Part shown: positions 1 through 5,437 of the stretch, in pieces | Numbering within the stretch: the first letter of the stretch is position 1 | How the letters are laid out: each line of letters starts with the position of its first letter | The notes under the pieces: generated by a model | What the model saw: only the letters and a program-made list of their open reading frames with translations | Databases searched by the model: none | Told to the model about the DNA's origin: nothing | Made by a program: the position numbers and the translations under genes | Assembly: GCA_010024525.1 (NCBI GenBank) | Contig: RGGS01000017.1 | Coordinates: 1-12,150, forward strand | DNA: 12,150 nt | From: Verrucomicrobiota bacterium | GTDB lineage: Bacteria > Verrucomicrobiota > Verrucomicrobiia > Methylacidiphilales > Verrucolacustridaceae | Reading direction: 5' to 3'

Positions 1-445
1 TGCCGGAAACAATTTTCTCCACCACGGGGGCGGGCTTGCCCTTGATCTGGGCGGCCGCAACCTCCCGCTCATCCTGCAGCACCTTCTCCGGCACTTCTTC
101 CCGGCTGACATACAGCGGGCTGGCGGCGGCAATCTGGAGGGTAATGTCCTTTACCAACTCGCGAAAAATTTCATTTTTCGCCACAAAGTCGGTCTCGCAG
201 TTGATCTCCACCAATACGCCGACCTTGCCCCCAAGATGAATGTAGGAGGCAATCACACCTTCGCGTGTTTCCCGGCCCGCCTTTTTCCCGGCGGAAAGGT
301 TGAACTTCTTGCGGAGAATTTTCTCCGCTTCGTCGGGGTTGCCGTTGGCCTCGGTGAGGGCCTTCTTGCAATCCATCATGCCGGCGTTGGTCCGGTCGCG
401 GAGTTCCTTGACGATTTTCGGGTCGATGGTGACGGCAGGGCTCAT
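1..445 (-). CDS. tsf: Elongation factor Ts, N-terminal part (runs off left edge)
   Basis: EF-Ts is the cytoplasmic nucleotide-exchange factor that releases GDP from EF-Tu. The frame is open from the ATG at 443-445 to the left edge, giving 148 visible residues, roughly half of a usual EF-Ts. Residues 14-30 (LRDRTNAGMMDCKKAL) are the N-terminal UBA-like signature of the family. Residues 80-91 contain the second signature (EINCETDFVAKN), whose Asp-Phe pair enters the EF-Tu nucleotide site. A Shine-Dalgarno-like AAAGGAAG lies about 8 bases upstream of the ATG. The gene begins 23 bases after the rpsB stop, the classic rpsB-tsf order, so the two are almost certainly co-transcribed. Nothing looks damaged; the 3' end lies outside the window. 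Confidence 0.97.
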   Translation of the reverse strand, partial: MSPAVTIDPKIVKELRDRTNAGMMDCKKALTEANGNPDEAEKILRKKFNLSAGKKAGRETREGVIASYIHLGGKVGVLVEINCETDFVAKNEIFRELVKDITLQIAAASPLYVSREEVPEKVLQDEREVAAAQIKGKPAPVVEKIVSG

Positions 446-468
446 AAAAAACTTCCTTTCCAGACGGG

Positions 469-1236
469 TCAGGCGGCCAGGGCGGCTTCCTTATCCTTGG
501 TGGCCTTTCCTTTTTTCTCTTTTTTCTCCGAACCTTCGCTGGTGGCGCCATGACGACGCCCTTCCTCGATGGCCTGAGCCATGGGTTCCATCACCGCACG
601 GATCGAGCGGATGGCATCGTCATTGCAGGGAACCGCGATGTCGGCCTGCTCCGGATCGGCATTGGTGTCAGCCAAGGCCACGACCGGAATGTTCAGGCGG
701 CGCGCTTCCCGGACCGCAATCTCTTCCCGGGTCAAATCCACCACCACCATCGCGGCGGGGATTTTGTCCATCTCGATCACTCCCGCCAGGTTCCGGCCCA
801 GCTTGGCTTTTTCACGCCGAAGCGTGGCAGCCTCTTTTTTGGGCAGCAAATCCATGGCGCCGGACTTTTCCTTGTCTTCGATGCTCTTCAGGCGGCCGAC
901 ACTGCGACGGATCGTGGCGAGATTGGTCAGCGTGCCCCCCAGCCAGCGCCCGTTGACGTAGTGCGAGTTCGTGCGCTCGGCCAGTTCTTTCACCACTTCC
1001 TGGGCGGGCTTTTTCGTTCCTACGAACAGGATTTTGCCGCCCTTGGCCACGGCCTCCCGGAGAAAATCTGCGGCTTTGCGGACCTGCTCGGCCGTGCGGG
1101 AAAGGTCGAGGATATAGATGCCGTTGCGGGGCCCAAAAATGAACTCCTTCATTTTGGGGTTCCAACGATCGGTTCGGTGTCCGAAATGGACTCCGGCGTC
1201 CAATAAACGTTTCACTTCTGCTTCGGTTGCCAACAT
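469..1236 (-). CDS. rpsB: 30S ribosomal protein S2
   Basis: Ribosomal protein S2 of the small subunit, 255 residues, slightly longer than the E. coli protein (241). The start MLATEAEVKRLLDAGVHFGH, the segment GPRNGIYILDLSRT and the C-terminal block IPVVALADTNADPEQADI followed by NDDAIRSI are all diagnostic of S2. The last 25 or so residues form a Lys/Glu/Ala-rich tail (EKKEKKGKATKDKE) that is probably disordered, as is common at the C terminus of bacterial S2. The ATG at 1234-1236 has an AGGA about 10 bases upstream. It is the first gene of the rpsB-tsf operon and has an unusually structured upstream region that may be an autoregulatory leader (see 1237-1380). Several long open frames on the opposite strand are shadows of this gene. 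Confidence 0.98.
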   Translation of the reverse strand: MLATEAEVKRLLDAGVHFGHRTDRWNPKMKEFIFGPRNGIYILDLSRTAEQVRKAADFLREAVAKGGKILFVGTKKPAQEVVKELAERTNSHYVNGRWLGGTLTNLATIRRSVGRLKSIEDKEKSGAMDLLPKKEAATLRREKAKLGRNLAGVIEMDKIPAAMVVVDLTREEIAVREARRLNIPVVALADTNADPEQADIAVPCNDDAIRSIRAVMEPMAQAIEEGRRHGATSEGSEKKEKKGKATKDKEAALAA

Positions 1237-1380
1237 ATGCGTTATTTCCTGTCCGTTTATGACCCCGACGGATCGGAGCTTCCCTTTCTAGGGAATATGG
1301 GTTCAGTTTCGTTGCCTGCTAGAGCAGGCGAGAATCCCTGGCTTCACCTCTTTTTTTCTATCGAAAACAATGAGTGAAGC
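1237..1380 (-). promoter_or_regulatory. Putative structured 5' leader of rpsB-tsf mRNA
   Basis: Between the candidate promoter at 1387-1414 and the rpsB start there are about 140 non-coding bases with three possible stems. The first is GCTTCAC (1341-1347) with GTGAAGC (1374-1380), a 7-bp stem with a long loop that would sit at the 5' end of the transcript. The second is GCCTGC/GCAGGC at 1314-1329 with a 4-base loop. The third is TTCCCT/AGGGAA at 1280-1295 with a 4-base loop. S2 is known to repress its own operon through the leader in several bacteria, so an autoregulatory role is plausible. It is inferred from position and symmetry only; I do not recognise a specific RNA family. Confidence 0.4.
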
Positions 1381-1386
1381 TTTTTA

Positions 1387-1414
1387 AACATAGAGATTTT
1401 GTCCCTAAAGCCAA
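1387..1414 (-). promoter_or_regulatory. Candidate sigma-70-type promoter for rpsB-tsf
   Basis: On the minus strand TTGGCT (1409-1414) and TATGTT (1387-1392) are separated by 16 bases; each matches four of six consensus positions. Transcription would begin near 1380, exactly at the 5' arm of the first stem of the leader. The match is moderate and no experimental or comparative support is available. Confidence 0.3.
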
Positions 1415-1450
1415 GCTCCCTTTCGCCCGTTGTTCCGGTGAGTACCAAAG

Positions 1451-1497
1451 CCGGGCCTAAGCCCGGCCTGCAACGTTGAAGTAGGGCCTAGGCCCGG
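1451..1497. repeat. 47-nt imperfect palindromic (REP-like) intergenic element
   Basis: The left arm CCGGGCCTAAGCCC (1451-1464) and the reverse complement of the right arm (1484-1497) agree at 13 of 14 positions. Each arm is itself nearly or fully palindromic: a 7-bp hairpin with loop CTAA at 1450-1467, and GGGCCTAGGCCC at 1484-1495. Between them lies another palindrome, CAACGTTG (1471-1478). Such nested symmetry in a non-coding gap is typical of REP/MITE-like repeats or of a bidirectional hairpin. Only one copy is in the window, so whether it is dispersed in the genome cannot be seen. The neighbouring stretch 1415-1449 shows nothing recognisable. Confidence 0.5.
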
Positions 1498-1527
1498 ATT
1501 CCAATATGCGGATTTTACGGATAATGG

Positions 1528-1556
1528 TTGACAAAGTTTCTCAAGTCATTAATAGA
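1528..1556 (+). promoter_or_regulatory. Candidate promoter of the secreted DPBB-like gene
   Basis: A perfect -35 hexamer TTGACA (1528-1533) is followed after 17 bases by AATAGA (1551-1556), a weak -10 (three of six matches). Transcription from it would start near 1563, at or next to the ATG at 1564, implying a leaderless mRNA. This would fit the absence of a clear Shine-Dalgarno sequence before that ATG. The -10 is poor, so this is tentative. Confidence 0.25.
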
Positions 1557-1563
1557 GTACATT

Positions 1564-2334
1564 ATGCATCGGGCATCTTATGAATTGTGTGCCTGCTTAC
1601 TGCTGCTTTTATCTGCAAAAAGCATTGGTGCAGAGAATCTTGCGAATAAATCTTCTTCCACAAAAACGGCGGTTCAGCCTCGCGAGGCCACTACATCTAG
1701 TTTTCCGGTCAAAAGAAATATCGTAACCACATACTTCTGGATTGGTCAGGGGGGGACCAGCATCAGTTCCACGCAAAACATAAAAAGTGCCTGGGATGAA
1801 TTTTGGAAAAAGAATTTTGGCGGGATCGACTGTCCGGACGACCGAAAGGACGCCAAAAAGTTCCGCGAAGCGAGTTTGCCCAAAAAGTTCGCGCCTACCC
1901 TGAACCCTTTCTACGTCGCCCTTCCCTTCAACGACATCGCCTTCCCCGAGAAGTCTCGCAAATATGTCCCGTGGTGGAGCGAGGCAGACTTTAAGAAGGA
2001 TCACATGGAATCCCAATGCAAAGGACGCTGGGTTATGATCAAGTTCCAGAACAAGGTCTGCTACGCCCAATGGGAGGATGTCGGTCCCCTGCGCTACGAC
2101 CATGCCGAATATGTTTTCGGCGATGAAAGGCCTACCCGTTATTCCCGAGCCGGTCTCGACGTCTCCCCGGCGGTGCGCGACTACCTGGGGTTGAGCGGAC
2201 TAGATAAGACCGACTGGAAGTTTGTGGAGGACGACCAAGTTCCCTTTGGCCCCTGGATCGAGTACGGCGAACAGGCCATCCTTTACAGCGCCATCAAGGG
2301 CCAAACCGCCAAGAAGCTGAATCGCGAGCTGTAA
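1564..2334 (+). CDS. Secreted protein, probable double-psi beta-barrel (RlpA-like) fold
   Basis: A 256-residue protein of unproven function. The chosen ATG gives a clear signal peptide: MHR start, hydrophobic core around residues 9-17 (CACLLLLLS) and a likely signal peptidase I site after SIGA (residue 23). The frame is open upstream to a TTG at 1528, but that codon coincides with a -35-like TTGACA and would place 12 extra residues before the signal peptide. After a Ser/Thr-rich linker (residues 24-50), the segment RWVMIKF (155-161), WEDVGP (170-175) and AGLDVSPAVRDYLGL (196-210) resembles the double-psi beta-barrel core of RlpA and expansin-like proteins, in which a V-x-DxGP strand is followed by DLS-x-A-x-x-x-LG. 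If so, it may bind or cleave cell-wall glycan. Cysteines at 90, 152 and 166 could form disulfides. It is convergent with mnmG, with 13 bases between the stops. Confidence 0.75.
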   Translation: MHRASYELCACLLLLLSAKSIGAENLANKSSSTKTAVQPREATTSSFPVKRNIVTTYFWIGQGGTSISSTQNIKSAWDEFWKKNFGGIDCPDDRKDAKKFREASLPKKFAPTLNPFYVALPFNDIAFPEKSRKYVPWWSEADFKKDHMESQCKGRWVMIKFQNKVCYAQWEDVGPLRYDHAEYVFGDERPTRYSRAGLDVSPAVRDYLGLSGLDKTDWKFVEDDQVPFGPWIEYGEQAILYSAIKGQTAKKLNREL

Positions 2335-2347
2335 AATTCCGCCAAAC

Positions 2348-4210
2348 TTAACGCGCAGCCCAAACCGCCAAGGCGGAAATATCCGAGGGATTGACTCCTG
2401 AAATCCGGGCGGCTTGTCCGAAAGTCCTTGGCCGAATCTCCATCAACTTTTGCCGGGCCTCCTTTTTCAGCCCCACCACACTCTGGTAATTGAAATTTTC
2501 CGGTATTTCCCGTCCTTCCATTTCCTTGAGCGTTCCGATTCGTTCCAGATCCCGGGCGATGTAGCCGGAGTATTTGACGTCCGCTTCCACCGCCTCGGCA
2601 ATTTCCCCCGGTAACCGCTGAAACTCCTCCGGCAATTCGTTCCACGTCACGTTGGGCCTGCGTAGCCAATCCTCCAATGTCTTGCCCTCGCGCCTTACCT
2701 TGCCGAGCTTGGCGCGGCATTCGTCAATTTGGTTCCGCTTTTCCCGTGTGCGCCGTACCCGCTCAGCCGAGGCCAAACCAAGCTCCGCTCCCCTTTCGGT
2801 TAGTCGAAGATCGGCGTTGTCCTGTCTCAAGAGCAACCGATATTCAGCCCTGGAGGTGAACATCCGATACGGCTCGCGCGTGCCCTTGGTCACCAGATCG
2901 TCAACCATCACCCCGATATACGATTCATGCCTACCCGGCTTCCACGGCTCGGCCCCACGCGAGGAAAGAGCGGCATTGATTCCAGCAAGGATCCCCTGCC
3001 CCGCGGCCTCCTCATACCCCGAGGTCCCGTTCAGCTGACCGGCAAAATAAAGCCCCCTCACCAGCTTGGTTTCCAAACTTGGCCAGAGCTGCGTCGGCGG
3101 GCAAAAATCATATTCCACCGCGTACCCTGGACGTAAGAATTCAGCAGCGCCAAGCCCAGGAATCGAACGAATCATCTCAATTTGCACGTCAAAAGGAAGA
3201 CTCGTGGAGCAGCCGTTTACATAATACTCATTCGTATGCCTTCCCTCAGGCTCCAAAAATATTTGGTGCCTTTCCTTGTCGGGAAACTTGACTATTTTAT
3301 CCTCGATTGATGGGCAGTATCTTGGCCCAACACCTTGAATAGCACCGCAATACAATGGTGATCTGTCAAGATTTTTCTTTATAATTTGGGCTGTGTTTTC
3401 GGTGGTATAGGTAATCCAGCAAGGCATTTGTTCCACGTGGAACAGCCCGTCTTTCCAGTGGTTCAAGGTGAATATTTTGTCCACTGCCCGCTCAATTGTA
3501 TCGACCATGAAGCTGAAATTTGGCGCCGGATTGTCCCCGTGCTGAGGGTCTAGTTTGTCAAAATCGATGCTTCTCTTGTTGAGGCGGGGCGGGGTACCTG
3601 TTTTGAGTCTCTCCACCTGAAAGCCGAGCTTTTTGAGCTCATCGGAAAAAGTGCTAGATCCGTCACCCATTCGACCACCGGCCACATTCCGATCCCCAAC
3701 ATGCATCAGTCCTCTCAAGAAGGTTCCAGTTGTGATAACGGCCTTCTTGGTATTATACCTGATGCCTAGATTGGTGATGATGCCGCGCATCTCGCCACCT
3801 TCAACAACGAGTTGGCTTACCTGTCCCTGCTTCAGATCGAGTCGGGGTTGGCTTTCCAGGGCATACTTCATCCGGAATTGGTAGGCTTTCTTGTCACATT
3901 GCGCCCGCGGACCCCTAACACTTGGACCCTTGCTCGCGTTCAACATGCGCATCTGGATAGCGGTGGCATCGGTGTTGATTCCCATTTCCCCGCCCAAGGC
4001 ATCAATTTCACGGACCATGTGTCCCTTTGCCAAACCGCCAATTGCCGGGTTGCAACTCATCTGACCAACGCTGTCTAGATTCATGGTGAGCAGCATGGTC
4101 TCACAACCCATCCTTGCAGAGGCCAGCGCCGCCTCAATTCCTGCATGGCCGGCTCCCACAACAATAACGTCGTAGTTTTTCGGAAAGGCAAAACAGCCGT
4201 GGCCGCTCAT
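2348..4210 (-). CDS. mnmG: tRNA uridine-5-carboxymethylaminomethyl modification enzyme MnmG (GidA)
   Basis: MnmG is a cytoplasmic FAD-dependent enzyme that works with the GTPase MnmE to install the cmnm5 group on wobble U34 of certain tRNAs. The 620-residue length is normal. The FAD Rossmann motif GAGHAG is at residues 19-24. The family's conserved cysteine blocks are MSCNPAIGGLAKG (Cys53) and GPRYCPSIEDKI, and the second signature (AGQLNGTSGYEEAAGQG) follows. The C-terminal tail ends in ARISGVNPSDISAL, the MnmE/tRNA-contacting region, so the gene is complete. The start has no good Shine-Dalgarno sequence and lies 7 bases after the stop of the nitroreductase gene, suggesting one transcript. 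Residues 256-261 (LFHVEQ) are encoded by a perfect parS-like palindrome. Neither mnmE, rsmG nor parAB is visible nearby. Confidence 0.98.
   Translation of the reverse strand: MSGHGCFAFPKNYDVIVVGAGHAGIEAALASARMGCETMLLTMNLDSVGQMSCNPAIGGLAKGHMVREIDALGGEMGINTDATAIQMRMLNASKGPSVRGPRAQCDKKAYQFRMKYALESQPRLDLKQGQVSQLVVEGGEMRGIITNLGIRYNTKKAVITTGTFLRGLMHVGDRNVAGGRMGDGSSTFSDELKKLGFQVERLKTGTPPRLNKRSIDFDKLDPQHGDNPAPNFSFMVDTIERAVDKIFTLNHWKDGLFHVEQMPCWITYTTENTAQIIKKNLDRSPLYCGAIQGVGPRYCPSIEDKIVKFPDKERHQIFLEPEGRHTNEYYVNGCSTSLPFDVQIEMIRSIPGLGAAEFLRPGYAVEYDFCPPTQLWPSLETKLVRGLYFAGQLNGTSGYEEAAGQGILAGINAALSSRGAEPWKPGRHESYIGVMVDDLVTKGTREPYRMFTSRAEYRLLLRQDNADLRLTERGAELGLASAERVRRTREKRNQIDECRAKLGKVRREGKTLEDWLRRPNVTWNELPEEFQRLPGEIAEAVEADVKYSGYIARDLERIGTLKEMEGREIPENFNYQSVVGLKKEARQKLMEIRPRTFGQAARISGVNPSDISALAVWAAR
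3429..3444. promoter_or_regulatory. parS: Putative parS centromere (ParB-binding) site within mnmG
   Basis: TGTTCCACGTGGAACA is a perfect 16-bp palindrome. It agrees with the widely conserved bacterial parS sequence (TGTTTCACGTGAAACA and the Pseudomonas-type TGTTCCACGTGGAACA). ParB/Spo0J nucleates on such sites near the replication origin and loads SMC. Here it lies inside mnmG, in frame as Leu-Phe-His-Val-Glu-Gln (residues 256-261). mnmG is commonly located beside rsmG-parA-parB near oriC, which strengthens the reading. No second full copy is seen; partial half-sites near 2640 and 1766 look accidental. ParB binding is inferred. Confidence 0.75.
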
Positions 4211-4217
4211 GAGATAT

Positions 4218-4868
4218 TTATATTACGGGCGAGGGGAGTCGGTCGGTAAAAATGGTTTTAGAAGCCGGGAGTCTCCCGGGATGTTTCGGCCGAGCTGCAG
4301 GAGTGCCGATCGGCAAAACTAGTGCAATCCCTATATTTTTATCTCCTTCTGCTCCAATTATTTGCTTGACTTTGGCCTCATCCCATCCATTGATATAGCA
4401 ATTGCTTAAGCCTTTTGATTCCGCGGCAATGGCCAAGGTGGTGGCCATGATCATGGCGTCTTTAATTGCGTATTCTCGTTCACGATCTCCCAGTCCCTTT
4501 TGGAATCCTGGGGCATTTTCCCGGATCCAGTCGGCAAACTTTTGCGGCCAAGCACCGGAGGCAACGCCGGTTTTAAGAATCTCATCCATATTTTTTTCCC
4601 AACCCCGGATAGAAACCGCGAAAACAAAGGTCACAGGCGCCTCGAGAATCTGTTTTTGCCCCCAAGCCGCTGCGGCTAGAGCCTCTTTCTGCTCCTGCGA
4701 GCGGATCATCACCACTCGGGTGGGTTGGAAATTCCAGGAAGAGGGAGCGTCCTGCATAAGAGAGAGCAGTTCCTGGAGCACCGGCTCAGGGACAGGGTCG
4801 CTCTTGAAGGTTTTAATGCTTCGCCGGGCGCGAATGGCCTCGGCGGCCGACAGATCGGATTTGCTCAT
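4218..4868 (-). CDS. Nitroreductase family FMN-dependent oxidoreductase
   Basis: A 216-residue member of the nitroreductase fold, which uses FMN and NAD(P)H to reduce nitro compounds, quinones or other acceptors. Typical features are AIRARRSIKTF at residues 11-21 (the Arg-Arg-Ser contacting the FMN phosphate), APSSWNFQPTRVVMI at 41-55, and the helix DAMIMATTLAIAAESKGL at 137-154 that packs at the dimer/FMN interface, followed by IALVLPIGTPA near the C terminus. The physiological substrate cannot be told from sequence. It precedes mnmG by 7 bases on the same strand, so the two probably share a transcript. It is divergent from the GNAT gene across 88 bases. The length and motifs are intact. Confidence 0.88.
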   Translation of the reverse strand: MSKSDLSAAEAIRARRSIKTFKSDPVPEPVLQELLSLMQDAPSSWNFQPTRVVMIRSQEQKEALAAAAWGQKQILEAPVTFVFAVSIRGWEKNMDEILKTGVASGAWPQKFADWIRENAPGFQKGLGDREREYAIKDAMIMATTLAIAAESKGLSNCYINGWDEAKVKQIIGAEGDKNIGIALVLPIGTPAARPKHPGRLPASKTIFTDRLPSPVI

Positions 4869-4941
4869 CGCGAAATCATATCGGAAAAAGACACCCGTGA
4901 AAAGCCGGTCCTCCCATTGACGGAAAGATCATGGGGAGCAA

Positions 4942-4951
4942 GATGATCATC
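4942..4951. promoter_or_regulatory. Palindrome GATGATCATC in a divergent intergenic region
   Basis: A perfect 10-bp palindrome ends 5 bases before the GNAT start codon, in the 88-base gap between the divergent nitroreductase and GNAT genes. It could be half of an operator or merely chance. No strong -10/-35 pair is visible for either gene, and the purine-rich GGGGAG at 4933-4938 is rather far (18 bases) from the GNAT ATG to be a good ribosome binding site. Confidence 0.15.
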
Positions 4952-4956
4952 ATCGG

Positions 4957-5424
4957 ATGCCAAAGCATGTGATACGGCTTTTGAAAAACCAGGATCTGCC
5001 AGATCTTGTGAAATTGGCCCGTGCTTATTGGAGTTTTGAAAAAATTACGGGATTCCGTCCGAGTCGTTACCAACGGATTGCCACAAGAATTTTGAAAAAT
5101 GCATCCTTGGGCAGAATCTGGATAGCCCTCGAAGGGGATCGGTTAATCGGATATCTGATCGTGGTTTTTCTCATGAGTCTCGAGTACGGGGGAATGGCCG
5201 CAGAAATCGACGAGCTATACGTGGATGGATCGGAGCGGGGCAGGGGAGTGGGAAAGGCCCTTCTCCGGGCGGCCGGGAGAGAGTTGTTACAGAAGGGGGT
5301 AGTGCAAGTCAGCCTCCGGGTCGGAAAATCAAATTCTAAAGGAATTCGTTTTTATAAAAACCTGGGGTTCCAGCAGCGAAACAAATGCTTGGTGATGGAC
5401 CGCAAGACCAGAGCGGGATGGTAA
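4957..5424 (+). CDS. GNAT family N-acetyltransferase
   Basis: A 155-residue single-domain acyltransferase of the Gcn5-related (GNAT) superfamily, which transfers an acetyl group from acetyl-CoA to an amine. The N terminus IRLLKNQDLPDLVKLARAY (residues 6-24) is the usual beta1-alpha1 start. Motif A is ELYVDGSERGRGVGKALL (residues 86-103) with the acetyl-CoA pyrophosphate-binding R-x-x-G-x-G (Arg94, Gly97, Gly99). Motif B is GIRFYKNLGFQQ (129-140). The substrate is unknown; the fold is shared by protein, antibiotic and small-molecule acetyltransferases. The ATG is the only start in frame ahead of the conserved first strand. It is divergent from the nitroreductase gene and convergent with the ABC exporter, leaving 13 bases between the stops. 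Confidence 0.9.
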   Translation: MPKHVIRLLKNQDLPDLVKLARAYWSFEKITGFRPSRYQRIATRILKNASLGRIWIALEGDRLIGYLIVVFLMSLEYGGMAAEIDELYVDGSERGRGVGKALLRAAGRELLQKGVVQVSLRVGKSNSKGIRFYKNLGFQQRNKCLVMDRKTRAGW

Positions 5425-5437
5425 GACTCCAGCTAGT

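Noticed and set aside
300..1206. Long plus-strand open frames of about 218 codons opposite rpsB
   Set aside because: They are antisense shadows of a highly conserved, GC-rich ribosomal protein gene, with Arg/Pro/Ser-rich translations lacking any recognisable motif.
2337..2378. Inverted repeat TTCCGCC/GGCGGAA around the mnmG stop as a bidirectional terminator
   Set aside because: The loop is long, part of it is coding, and no T-run follows on either strand.
2639..2649. GTTCCACGT near 2640 as a second parS site
   Set aside because: Only the left half matches; the right half is not palindromic.
4265..4279. CCGGGAG-T-CTCCCGG hairpin near the nitroreductase 3' end as a terminator
   Set aside because: It lies inside the coding sequence (Pro-Gly-Arg-Leu-Pro) with a one-base loop and no immediate T-tract.
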